A program made the translations under genes and the position numbers. This document shows, one piece after another, positions 9,801-16,834 of a stretch of DNA of 22,902 nucleotides (within the stretch, counting starts at the first letter, position 1; every line of letters begins with the position of its first letter). The notes beneath the pieces are model-generated. The model was not told where the DNA came from and made no database searches. It saw only the letters and a list, made by a program, of their open reading frames with translations. This DNA is from a virus: IMG/VR virus record IMGVR_UViG_3300024518_002027, positions 1-22,902 of that record. One strand, 5' to 3'.

Positions 9801-11929
9801 AATCCAGGCCAAGGAGATGAATAAGGTTCTTCTACTATATAATTATTAGGATTAGCATATAATCCATCACTTGTAGGGGATGTAATTATACTATCAAATA
9901 TTAAGTTTAATTCTTGCCCATTCCAACTATCTACACTACCTGCAAACGAAATAGGTTTATATGTAGTAAAATAATTAGAACCTTCTATAGGTTGCCCACC
10001 AGCTACTAACACATTATCTTTTGAAGATAAAATTACATCACTTTGTCTTCCCCATTTATCTGCTAATACAATACCTACTTGATAATTTCTATTTTGTTTT
10101 ACAGAATGTTGAGGATATTCTTCTTGAATTTGAACATCTTTATCGGATTTTTCTACATAATAATCTAGACCAATTGGTTCATCATAACTTTGTGTAAAAT
10201 TAGCATACATAACCCGGTTAGCTACAATTTCTTGAGCTAATGCCCTAACTGGTACTTTATCATATACTCTAGTAGTTTCATCTACTGGTAAGGTTTTATA
10301 AGGAAGTATTGATTGATAAGTATATTGATATATAGTAGTATTATTAAGATTAGCTATAAAACTAGCATTTACCGGAACATTTTGTAGTATTTTATAATCT
10401 AAAGCATCTGATTCTTTAAATACTATTTCTATTTCTTTTACTTTATAATCAGTTATAATATCTAATGAAGGAAGCTCAATATTTAATATAATATTATTTA
10501 TACTATTTTGCATAAACTCTACAATAGTAGTTCTAAAAGCATCTTCTTCGTCTTTATTGACAAACTGCCCATCCTGCTGTGGTATAAAACATTCTTGTGT
10601 AAAAGGAGCTATTAATGAATATTCATCATCATCAAATTTAAATCTATAACTAAATCTTACAAATTTATCTTTTAATAATTCTGGATCACCCTGCCATCCT
10701 TTAAAAGTAGCATTTCGCGTTAATCTTATTGATCTGCCTACTCCCATATCAGCAGCAGTAGATCCTCCGTTTGTTAATACCGCTCCAGTAGCATTAACTG
10801 TAGGTAAAGTTAAATAATCATCGCTAGTATCACTAGTCCAAAAAGTAGCAGTATCAACAGCATCTGCACCAATATTACTAAAAATACCTGCAGCGCTTAC
10901 TTCTCCCGCGGGTAATCCATCAAAACCACTTGAATTATTTCCTGGGTTAGTCCATAAATTAATCGATTTTAAGGCTAAAGCTGAATCTACATCCCCACTA
11001 CCACCATTTCCTAAAAGAAGAGCTGTATAATCCGCATCAGTAGCTAAACTATATCCATAAGGAGCTAAGTTCCTTGCATCTTCAACTGCATATTTATTAT
11101 ATAATTTTCCATATGTTACACCATTTGCTAATTCAAAATCATAATAACACCAAGCACCTGTTCCTGCTGCATTAAAATCAGTCCATTGAGATGGGGTAAT
11201 AGCTTGTGATATTTCATCTCCATTTCTGTAACGTGCTACACTTAAGTTTTCTGTAGTCCAATCAATTAAATCAATTCTTACATAAGGCTGATCCTCAGCA
11301 TCGCTCATTGTGGAAGGGCTAATTACACTGCTAGGTAAATCATATTGCACTGCTTGAACTCTTAAATCGATAACAGCTGGTGCTAAAAATGGAGAGTATT
11401 TACATACTGATATACTTTGCTCAGTTTGATAATATCCAGCAGCTCCTGGATTACTTGAAGCAGTTCTAACATTTATTTTTCTCGGTTGATTTAAGTTATC
11501 TGTCCAGAATAATAATTCTTCAATTAAATTTATACCATATATATGTGAAGCAGTAGAAAAATTTAAAAATCTTCCATCGCCCGCAGTAGGCCCACCTACT
11601 AATATAAGATGAGAATTACTACTAGGACTATATCTACATATTTGGCATATAGCTGTAGATGGAATTTCTCCAGCCCCATCCCAATTTGTAAGCATATAAT
11701 AAACATATCCATTAGTTTCATCCACATAAAATCCTATAGCTTCTAACCCTGCGGCATTTTGATATATTCTTTCATTACCTAAAATAGCCTCTAATGCCCC
11801 TACATCACTGCCTTCTGACCTAGATATAGCAATATTATGTGCATCTCTATATTCATTATTAGGGATTAATCTTTCATCAAGATCCTTATTCATTTTGGAT
11901 CTTATGAAACTATTTTTAGATTCTGCCAT
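6863..11929 (-). CDS. Muzzle / tail stabilization protein with inserted FISUMP domain (1688 aa)
   Basis: The N-terminus NSFIRSKMNKDLDERLIPNN followed by EYRDAHNIAISRSEGSDVGA (to about residue 45) is the hallmark I associate with the large stabilization or muzzle proteins of crAss-like and marine podoviruses. Residues 219-405 form an inserted FISUMP-like domain (separate entry). The core resumes at KFVRFSYRFKFDDDEYSLIA (422-441) followed by PFTQECFIPQQDGQF. Residues 725-792 form a small beta module. A proline linker (PSSPPSSLPPP, 1012-1022) precedes DEVAFCVLVHDNINKVPRDL (1026-1044), another core block. About residues 1160-1688 are an extra beta-rich, Thr/Gly/Asn-rich region with scattered cysteines, including SCNDC at 1358-1362. 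The protein should sit at the distal end of the short tail, binding receptors and closing the tube. Its usual C-terminal part is in the next gene. It is the longest gene here, starting 13 bases after the small basic protein gene. Confidence 0.78.
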   Translation of the reverse strand: MAESKNSFIRSKMNKDLDERLIPNNEYRDAHNIAISRSEGSDVGALEAILGNERIYQNAAGLEAIGFYVDETNGYVYYMLTNWDGAGEIPSTAICQICRYSPSSNSHLILVGGPTAGDGRFLNFSTASHIYGINLIEELLFWTDNLNQPRKINVRTASSNPGAAGYYQTEQSISVCKYSPFLAPAVIDLRVQAVQYDLPSSVISPSTMSDAEDQPYVRIDLIDWTTENLSVARYRNGDEISQAITPSQWTDFNAAGTGAWCYYDFELANGVTYGKLYNKYAVEDARNLAPYGYSLATDADYTALLLGNGGSGDVDSALALKSINLWTNPGNNSSGFDGLPAGEVSAAGIFSNIGADAVDTATFWTSDTSDDYLTLPTVNATGAVLTNGGSTAADMGVGRSIRLTRNATFKGWQGDPELLKDKFVRFSYRFKFDDDEYSLIAPFTQECFIPQQDGQFVNKDEEDAFRTTIVEFMQNSINNIILNIELPSLDIITDYKVKEIEIVFKESDALDYKILQNVPVNASFIANLNNTTIYQYTYQSILPYKTLPVDETTRVYDKVPVRALAQEIVANRVMYANFTQSYDEPIGLDYYVEKSDKDVQIQEEYPQHSVKQNRNYQVGIVLADKWGRQSDVILSSKDNVLVAGGQPIEGSNYFTTYKPISFAGSVDSWNGQELNLIFDSIITSPTSDGLYANPNNYIVEEPYSSPWPGFLNWSTQEIATVAAQAAYTFTNLSQSDLDATTLFTLWLNTGTGWSLVDATTYGVTASGADGIIVTFTSGAPATTGYKLRGRVLYNAQYRYEIDYIPAASVLGTAIGVTDLKPSITTQTTTATPATTYNAAAWTTSGDGVDLVINVTVSAGKVSVITVVTPGKGFAIGDTITISQTLIGGVTDVVVTLVESDMGFVASGIFNTGKFLRGKYTDYVKIQSLSQIGVVNKYYFYTNKEIADNYMWQGDTTVTSNPSVRTEPFTDENVNNSTYDLNQLGWYSYRVVIKQQEQEYYNVYLPGIINGYPSSPPSSLPPPLELDEVAFCVLVHDNINKVPRDLSDVAAQDVQYNSGVTWFGRVENNDRANSYNTQYIPTTNPDSVSLLGTSTNLFPEMDYDGQAGNVNPYAVFDVDQRPVMAKIDTQNTIGLVEGTFVAPVAGSEYPRAMGLSVYETSPTISQLELFWESSTSGLISDLNTAVVTEGTKINGITDTDISIEEDDCAGTQISSVFFPTTPGGNDLTTTATLAVKEYNQNGSINTGSDRSADFSLVQVTVGANQGGYYLRLDNPQSCTPDTYPWTQHYWFEITFTQADSTVAIHTIGNSSTELRNKDPLVELGLSPNVDVTDTVILRPHSTFNGLGTNAGFVKGWNGSCNDCESTSNLKWVIFSINIADVDGGATISGGATGNAATASDIDYYFHTANDGVIPAGFDCANVPPDNYWGVELRRRSTYNWNPVQHTLNLRLYDTNGSEAYKDLEIIFTPTDIRYDGSVVYSYYPNYSAAAGFEQSTSLTQMGPGCQNPGVPVKPHFVGEVQNWKSTAQHIWIYTNSTATTGSTTLSWTAGGTNTGATNSPANGSGAVGWLSGSFPNVNVYDATNPWAGAYVELAKLEAFNPPPAQINAGVTPGDKGNLDGVDYDWSKCVMVNLSLPVDPIECGEGQTLTLKYSPGNTPPVAYNNVQQINPTTPPVIGTSYPFSGPWPGA
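10715..11275 (-). other. FISUMP (Fibrobacter succinogenes major paralogous) domain within muzzle protein
   Basis: Residues 219-405 of the muzzle protein match the order of FISUMP landmarks as I know them: W224 with ENL (227-229), YRNGDEI (234-240), W260 with CYYD, YGKLYNKYAVEDARNLAPYG (273-292), ATDADYTAL (296-304), LKS (320-322), GFDGLPAG (335-342), FWTSD (363-367) and a closing RSIRLTR (399-405). FISUMP domains are frequent in surface proteins of Bacteroidota and Fibrobacterota and are thought to have a C-type-lectin-like fold. Their job in a phage tail would most simply be receptor or glycan binding, which is inferred. The flanks look like uninterrupted muzzle core, so this is a domain insertion. 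Confidence 0.82.
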
Positions 11930-11942
11930 TTAATTTAATGTT

Positions 11943-12266
11943 TTATTGTTTCCAGCTGCCTCCTCTTGCAAAATCAACCATTCGATCTTTTGCTTTTTTT
12001 CCATGGAATTTATATACTTCTTTTCTTTCTAAGGCCTGATTATAAGTTTGATTTGACCAATTACCGCCCTCGTCCCTATATATAGATGCCCAAGCTTGGT
12101 TTGTATTATCATCTGCCATTAAGTGACTAGATTGTTTATGACCTTCATATTGGGGAGTATTATGAAATTGATAATCCCCAAGAGTACCGGTTACATAAGT
12201 TGTATAGCCATCTCTAGATCTTCTAGCATGTCGTTTTTTAAATAAAGGTGGGAAAAGTTTTGACAT
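11943..12266 (-). CDS. Small basic virion-associated protein of unknown function (107 aa)
   Basis: A 107-residue basic protein: MSKLFPPLFKKRHARRSRDG at the start, an aromatic and Asn/Gln-rich middle (GNWSNQTYNQALERKEVYKF) and a C-terminus HGKKAKDRMVDFARGGSWK. I chose ATG at 12266 rather than the upstream in-frame ATG at 12284. The 12266 start has the common leader (ATTAATT before ATG) and lies 2 bases past the upstream stop, while the longer form would begin inside the last codons of the upstream gene. The EVYKF...GSWK ending is familiar to me from small proteins in structural operons of marine phages, but no function is known to me. Position between a ring protein and the muzzle suggests a head-tail junction component. 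No enzyme motif is visible. Confidence 0.7.
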   Translation of the reverse strand: MSKLFPPLFKKRHARRSRDGYTTYVTGTLGDYQFHNTPQYEGHKQSSHLMADDNTNQAWASIYRDEGGNWSNQTYNQALERKEVYKFHGKKAKDRMVDFARGGSWKQ

Positions 12267-12268
12267 AA

Positions 12269-13531
12269 TTAATGTTTTATCCATTTAGATTTTCCACGCA
12301 TCACTTGTACTATTTCATCAAGTTTTATATTAGATAATCTTATTTTTGCGTTTCTTAATTTAGCGCTTTTTTCTTGTCTTAATCTTCTTACAACATATTC
12401 TGGCTGGTTTATTCTAGTAGAGATAAGAGCATGTAGTATATAAGCATACATTGCATCTTCAGCTAATTTTGGTACCCTACTATCTAAATCATAGGCTAAA
12501 CCATCAGATAAATATTCAAATACTATTAATTTATTTACTAAGTTGCTAGAAAAAGATAATAAACCATCCCTTTCGTTTAAGTTAAACCAACCATTAGCCT
12601 GTGCATATTGTGCATCTTGACCATATAATTGTCCCCAACTAGCACCTAGCCAATTACCTGTGTAATCCCAGTTATATGCCCACAAATCATTTGTAAAATC
12701 ATTTAATACAAATGCACCATTAATCATTTTATCATTAGCAGTATGCCATCTTTCTTGAGTAATAGAGGTTCCTTCAACCTCATTTCCAAAATTATCTTGA
12801 GTAGGTATACCTGCTGAATCTTGAGCCGGAGTATAATAAGGACTAGTAGTTAAATTATTAGTAGGATAAATAATATGTTGAACACCTAAGAAATCTACCC
12901 ATGAACACCTAACGTAATTTACAAAATCTTGAGGTAAAACTAAAGTCAAACTTTCAGGAATAGTTAACTCTGAGGATTTAATTGATTTTAAAGTATCATA
13001 ACTAAATTCTTGCATTGCCCTTTTAGCAAAAAATATAACATCAGTTCTTTTTGCATTAGGTAATAATTTATTTTGACCAACATATCCTACTAAAAAATTA
13101 TTAACTACATCATTTAATTTAATATATTGATATCCGCCATAGTTATCTTCTACTGTTTCACCATAAGCTTTTTCTGCTTCTGTTGCTCCATATTTCCCAC
13201 CACTTAAAATAGTTAATTGAACTACTATATATAATCCATTAGCGGGCTCAGCACCTGGGGGGAATGTTATAATATTATTTGCTACAGAAAAGGCAGTCAA
13301 ATACTCAGTATAAGACCCTTGGGTTCCACTAGTACTAGTATAAATTTTAAAGTTATTTAAAGAATAATCAACATTAGTAGGATCCCAGCTGCCTAAATAC
13401 AAATCTGTATTAAATGTAGTTGTAAAGGTTCTTTGAACACCATCGCCCCTAAATCCTTGAGCACCTGCATAATACTGTTGAGCAGTCTCAGTTATTAATC
13501 CATTGTTTGGTGGTTGTACTACACTAGCCAT
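12269..13531 (-). CDS. Neck / ring (tail tube-like) structural protein, 420 aa
   Basis: The N-terminus has NGLITETAQQYYAGAQGFRG, then a small beta module (about 25-108). The core runs YGGYQYIKLNDVVNNFLVGY (131-150), KRTDVIFFAKRAMQEFSYDT (161-180), LKSIKSSELTIPESLTLVLP and QDFVNYVRCSWVDFLGVQH. The C-terminal helical part has KLAEDAMYAYILHALISTR and ends in GKSKWIKH. I recognise this order from ring or neck proteins of crAss-like and marine podoviruses, which stack below the portal and continue the DNA channel. The gene starts 6 bases after the stop of the upstream neck gene and has the shared TAAATTATGGC start context. Function is inferred from family pattern and position; which ring it forms is not resolved. 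Confidence 0.72.
   Translation of the reverse strand: MASVVQPPNNGLITETAQQYYAGAQGFRGDGVQRTFTTTFNTDLYLGSWDPTNVDYSLNNFKIYTSTSGTQGSYTEYLTAFSVANNIITFPPGAEPANGLYIVVQLTILSGGKYGATEAEKAYGETVEDNYGGYQYIKLNDVVNNFLVGYVGQNKLLPNAKRTDVIFFAKRAMQEFSYDTLKSIKSSELTIPESLTLVLPQDFVNYVRCSWVDFLGVQHIIYPTNNLTTSPYYTPAQDSAGIPTQDNFGNEVEGTSITQERWHTANDKMINGAFVLNDFTNDLWAYNWDYTGNWLGASWGQLYGQDAQYAQANGWFNLNERDGLLSFSSNLVNKLIVFEYLSDGLAYDLDSRVPKLAEDAMYAYILHALISTRINQPEYVVRRLRQEKSAKLRNAKIRLSNIKLDEIVQVMRGKSKWIKH
13208..13459 (-). other. Inserted beta module in the 420-aa neck protein
   Basis: Residues about 25-108 read as strands with short turns: TFTTTFNTDLYLGSWDP, NNFKIYTSTSG, YTEYLTAFSVANNIITFPPG and LYIVVQL. It lies between the conserved N-terminal segment and the conserved neck core. 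The pattern of a strand pair, NxxITF, then an (A/P)-N-G turn and I/V strand recurs in other structural proteins here. Its exact limits are estimated by eye. Confidence 0.5.
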
Positions 13532-13537
13532 AATTTA

Positions 13538-14476
13538 TTATTGTTTTTCGTTTATTTCGTTAGCAGCTAATTCCTGTCCAGCTGCTTGTACTACTGAAGG
13601 GTCTTTAATAGTTACCCCTGCATATTTTAATATTTCTAATATAACTATAGTTGTTTCAGATATATCTAATTCAAAATCTACAGAAGTGGTACCATCATAT
13701 ACATATTGACCATCGCCCCCAGAAGTAAAATCCCATATTACATCAACTGGTTGTCTTAAATAAGATAAAGTTACTTCTGATGTTATAGCCTGAGGATATA
13801 TTATTATTCTTCTATTCTCATATACATATACCGGGAAAAAGTTACTAGGTTTAGTAATAGTAGACATATTCATTTGAGCTAATTCATTTCTTTGAACTGC
13901 TTGAACTTCTTTATCAGTTTTATAAAACACTGTACCTAATTTATAAAAATCTTGAGGTGTTACATTAATTTGAATATTATTTGCTGCACCTGTAGCAATA
14001 GCCGTAACCAAATTCAAGCTTCCACCTGTAATAGTATAGTCTACAGCTGGTGTTAAAGCAACACCGGCATTAGTAACTTCTACAACACCTGAATTAACTT
14101 GTGCTTGCGTTATTGTTGTTAATGGATATACTAATTGAAGTGAAACACTAGAAAATAATTGAGTTAGTGTTACAGCACCCGAAGTAGATGGGATATCAAA
14201 ATAGTCTTCTCCCGTGGCGGGATTGACATAGGTAGCAGTTCCTGTAGTTTTAAAAATATCTAATTTTTCTTCTACAGTTTTATAACGATCTCCATATTCA
14301 CTTTCGTTTTGAGGTACACGTAATTGTTGATTTAATGTCTCAAAATAGGTTTCAAATATTTCTAATTGAACTTGAGTTGCTATTTTATTAAACTCATAGG
14401 GAGTTAAATAACCTCGTTGTTCTTTATTAAATATCAATAAGACTGTTTTATAAACCTTATCTACGTTTATCGCCAT
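13538..14476 (-). CDS. Head-tail connector / first ring protein, 312 aa
   Basis: The first 55 residues (KVYKTVLLIFNKEQRGYLTP, then YEFNKIATQVQLEIFETYFE) are a conserved helical block that I associate with the adaptor protein docking to the portal in crAss-like and marine podoviruses. The core continues at PQDFYKLGTVFYKTDKEVQA (174-193) and ends the conserved part with FFPVYVYENRRIIIYP. Residues about 97-173 are a Thr/Val/Ala-rich beta module that interrupts FDIP and PQDFYKLG, which would otherwise be adjacent. The C-terminus is helical (ETTIVILEILKYAGVTIKDP). It is the first gene after a hairpin-bearing gap and precedes a second ring gene by 6 bases. The role as connector is inferred; the exact ring position is unknown. 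Confidence 0.72.
   Translation of the reverse strand: MAINVDKVYKTVLLIFNKEQRGYLTPYEFNKIATQVQLEIFETYFETLNQQLRVPQNESEYGDRYKTVEEKLDIFKTTGTATYVNPATGEDYFDIPSTSGAVTLTQLFSSVSLQLVYPLTTITQAQVNSGVVEVTNAGVALTPAVDYTITGGSLNLVTAIATGAANNIQINVTPQDFYKLGTVFYKTDKEVQAVQRNELAQMNMSTITKPSNFFPVYVYENRRIIIYPQAITSEVTLSYLRQPVDVIWDFTSGGDGQYVYDGTTSVDFELDISETTIVILEILKYAGVTIKDPSVVQAAGQELAANEINEKQ
13958..14188 (-). other. Inserted beta module in the 312-aa neck protein
   Basis: Residues about 97-173 interrupt FDIP and PQDFYKLG, which read as one continuous segment when the insert is removed. The insert is Val/Thr/Ala-rich with a repeated strand pattern (GVVEVTNAGVALTP, VDYTITGGSLNLV, NNIQINVT), typical of a small beta domain, perhaps surface exposed. 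Confidence 0.5.
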
Positions 14477-14492
14477 GTTATTTATATTATGT

Positions 14493-14531
14493 TAATAATG
14501 AAGTAGCCACCAAAGTGACTACTTATTATTA
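14493..14531 (-). terminator. Long hairpin after the 258-aa gene (terminator or RNA stabiliser)
   Basis: In the 62-base gap, arms of 7 A/T pairs, a one-base bulge, 6 pairs, one further position and 3 pairs enclose a 4-base loop. On the plus strand the odd position is a C/A mismatch. In minus-strand RNA it becomes a U-G wobble, giving AAGUAGUCAC over GUGGCUACUU. The structure therefore suits the sense transcript of these genes. No clear U-run follows, so it may be an attenuator or an mRNA-end stabiliser, and a full terminator is less certain. Confidence 0.55.
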
Positions 14532-14538
14532 GTATTTA

Positions 14539-15315
14539 TTATTTCATTTTCTTTTGAATAGACTTATAAACCTCTACTCCTTCATCAGTTTTTAAATATG
14601 CAGCAAAAGCAGCATATGGATTTTCATCAAAAGGAACTGTCATCAGTTTTTTATCATTAGTTCTCCAATGAAAACTACGTTGATCTTGAGATAAATATAT
14701 GATATCTGCTTCTGTAGCTTTAATACCAAAATTTCTCAATTGAACATTATCATCCTTGGCTAATTCAATAAATAATTTAGGGTTTCTTTTAGCAAATAAT
14801 AAAATGTCTCTTTTTATTTCTTTAGATTCCATTTCACTTACTTTAGTTCCTTTTTCTACTCTTAAAATAGCTTCAGCATGTTCAATTTCCATTCCTTTAG
14901 CAGCATTTAATGCCATAATTTCTAACTCTAAATCTATTAATTCATCCTTAGCAACTTCAACAGCATCATGTTCTAAATATTTATGCCCTTTTAATGGGTG
15001 ATATAAAGATAAGATTTTTTGTAAGTTTTGTTGCGCTTTTGGCACATGCATTACACCATCACGAAATGTGATATGCCCCATTGTTGATTCTCCTTTTTGT
15101 TCATCTACAAATACAGAGCCTTGATTAGTAGCATATCTTAATTCTCTTTGTGACCCTAACTCTTCATCAAACCATAATAAAGGATGCTTCCTAGTATGTT
15201 TAGAAGGAATAGTTAATGTCAAAGGTCTACTCTTGCCTGTTAAAAAGTAATGTCTATCTTTTATTTCCCATCCTTTTTCTGAAGATGGGACATGTTTTTC
15301 TTTTGTTTTTACCAT
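14539..15315 (-). CDS. Probable capsid-associated protein of unknown function (258 aa)
   Basis: A 258-residue protein. The N-terminal half is beta-like with GWEIKDRHYFLTGKSRPLTL, HPLLWFDEELGSQRELRYAT, NQGSVFVDEQ and HITFRDGVMHVPKAQQNLQK. A helical middle (VEVAKDELIDLELEIMALNA) follows, then a C-terminal block YLSQDQRSFHWRTNDKKLMT with ENPYAAFAAYLKTDEGVEVY. I have the impression of similar proteins next to capsid genes in marine phages but know no established function. It directly follows the major capsid gene, separated by a 67-base gap with a UUCG hairpin, and is followed by another hairpin, so it may be made in its own amount. A head decoration, head-completion or assembly role is possible. 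Confidence 0.6.
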   Translation of the reverse strand: MVKTKEKHVPSSEKGWEIKDRHYFLTGKSRPLTLTIPSKHTRKHPLLWFDEELGSQRELRYATNQGSVFVDEQKGESTMGHITFRDGVMHVPKAQQNLQKILSLYHPLKGHKYLEHDAVEVAKDELIDLELEIMALNAAKGMEIEHAEAILRVEKGTKVSEMESKEIKRDILLFAKRNPKLFIELAKDDNVQLRNFGIKATEADIIYLSQDQRSFHWRTNDKKLMTVPFDENPYAAFAAYLKTDEGVEVYKSIQKKMK

Positions 15316-15340
15316 AATATAATATAATTAAATAATTAAA

Positions 15341-15376
15341 TAAAGATACTGGGTGCCGAAGCACCCTATATCTTTA
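15341..15376 (-). terminator. UUCG-tetraloop hairpin after the major capsid gene
   Basis: Seven bases past the capsid stop, minus-strand RNA folds as GGGUGC-UUCG-GCACCC, a perfect 6-pair stem closed by the very stable C(UUCG)G loop. Below it is a short internal loop and then an 8-pair A/U-rich lower stem (UAAAGAUA over UAUCUUUA). The downstream sequence is T- and A-rich (TATCTTTATTTAATTATTT). This fits an intrinsic, perhaps partial, terminator, or an end that protects capsid mRNA. The loop is UUCG only on the coding strand. Confidence 0.7.
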
Positions 15377-15382
15377 AAGTGA

Positions 15383-16834
15383 TTAAATACCTCTGAATAA
15401 TACAAAGTTATTTCTAGCTTGAGTAACTAAACATCTTTCAGATAAGAAGTTAACCTCCATTGCATCTAAAGACGAAGTGAAAGCACCACCAACTGAACCA
15501 GTTAACCAAGATTTCATACGTCTGTCATCAGCCTGTGAAGCTCTATAACGAACGTGTAAAAATGGTCTTCGGATGTTAGTACCTAAGATTTGATCATAAA
15601 CAGTAGAAGTACCTGCAGGGACCATAACTCCTTCAATAGAAGCAGGACCAACCATAGCGCCTCTTGTAGAAGCGTCATTTAAGTATTTCCAATCTGTTTT
15701 ATAAAAGTCATATGAACCTCTTCTGAAACCACTAAAACCTAAGTTTAAAGCCATTTCTTCTGAGTTTTCAAATAACCCATAAGCTACTCCACCTGCTACA
15801 CCCGAAGATATAGAAGCTAACATATCATCAAAATCAAGAGCAGTATTTCTGTTCAAGAATAACATGTTTTCTTCAATAGCCCCTTGAGTATCAAGGTTTT
15901 TAAGAATAGCATCAAAAGCATCGATTCCAGCCGCAGCTGTGAATCCAACTTCTACGTTACCACCATTGCTGATAGCAGCAAAGAGACCTTCAGTACCAAG
16001 CATGTTGGCAGTTATAGGACTCGTGGCACCTACTAATTCTCCTTCTACTACAGCCATTTCTAGGTAATCTTCAAACCTAAGTCTTGTTTCAGACTCAGCT
16101 TTTAAGAACCATAGATAACCACCTGTACCATCTTCAGTAGCAACTTCTACCCAACCGATCTGAGCTGTGTCAGAGCCGTTGACAGTATATTGACTTCGGA
16201 TAATAATAGGTGAATTAGTAAATGTAGTAAAAGCAGGATCAACGCTAACCATAGGGTTATTTACTTGTGCTAGAGCATTTGCTCCAACCACAGCGTTACC
16301 TGTAGATGTTCCTTTTTGGAATTCAGAACCGTAAACAAATATTTTGTTATTAGCACCATCAGCGATACCAGCAAGCACTAAAGTAGCAGCCGCATAAGGC
16401 TGTACAGTAAGTACACCAGTAGTAGTATTACTAGCAGTAACTAAACATTTGCATTCATTTCCAAAATCATCCATAACAACAATTGTTGAAGATGGAGAAA
16501 CAACGTTTACGATAGCTGGAGGACCAGCAGCAACAGGAATTGTAATTGTTCCTGCCCCTGAGGCAGTTGTACAGTTATCGTAAGATATATGTAATCTATT
16601 TTGTTCGGACCAGACTACTTGGTCACTTGTCATAGGCATTTCTGCACCAACCATTCTTAAGAATCCAGATAAAGTTCTATTACCATATCTTTCAACTTCT
16701 TGCTCGTATAACTCAGGTAAATATTGTTGAGAAAAATTTACCCCTGCTGCACCAGCAAAGTTAATGTAGTTGGTTTGAAGCGCCAATTGTGATTGACTCG
16801 GTACGATCGAGCCAAATTGAGGACTTAAAGCCAT
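15383..16834 (-). CDS. Major capsid protein (HK97-fold), 483 aa
   Basis: The N-terminal region has QQYLPELYEQEVERYGNRTL (36-55), SGFLRMVGAEMPMTSDQVVW and SEQNRLH, which I recognise as the capsid pattern of crAss-like and marine podoviruses. About residues 88-165 form a beta-rich, Ala/Thr/Val-rich segment that could be an inserted surface domain. The remaining core includes YLWFLKAESETRLRFEDYLE, an acidic helix-rich middle, GFRRGSYDFYKTDWKYLNDA and a C-terminus VTQARNNFVLFRGI. Length is usual for the family. It lies between the scaffold and a capsid-associated gene. The leader before ATG (AATTATAAATT) is identical to that of one other structural gene. The gene is visibly richer in G+C than its neighbours, as expected for a very highly expressed gene. 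HK97 fold is assumed from the family. Confidence 0.82.
   Translation of the reverse strand: MALSPQFGSIVPSQSQLALQTNYINFAGAAGVNFSQQYLPELYEQEVERYGNRTLSGFLRMVGAEMPMTSDQVVWSEQNRLHISYDNCTTASGAGTITIPVAAGPPAIVNVVSPSSTIVVMDDFGNECKCLVTASNTTTGVLTVQPYAAATLVLAGIADGANNKIFVYGSEFQKGTSTGNAVVGANALAQVNNPMVSVDPAFTTFTNSPIIIRSQYTVNGSDTAQIGWVEVATEDGTGGYLWFLKAESETRLRFEDYLEMAVVEGELVGATSPITANMLGTEGLFAAISNGGNVEVGFTAAAGIDAFDAILKNLDTQGAIEENMLFLNRNTALDFDDMLASISSGVAGGVAYGLFENSEEMALNLGFSGFRRGSYDFYKTDWKYLNDASTRGAMVGPASIEGVMVPAGTSTVYDQILGTNIRRPFLHVRYRASQADDRRMKSWLTGSVGGAFTSSLDAMEVNFLSERCLVTQARNNFVLFRGI

Noticed and set aside
10715-11275. Diversity-generating retroelement target in the lectin-like FISUMP region
   Set aside because: No reverse transcriptase gene and no template repeat is visible in the window; the idea cannot be supported here.
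12267-12284. Longer start (ATG at 12284) for the small basic protein
   Set aside because: It lies in the last codons of the preceding gene, while ATG at 12266 has the usual leader and follows the stop by 2 bases.
15316-15340. A/T-rich stretch before the 258-residue gene as a promoter
   Set aside because: No recognisable Bacteroidota -33/-7 pair; A/T richness alone is not evidence in this genome.
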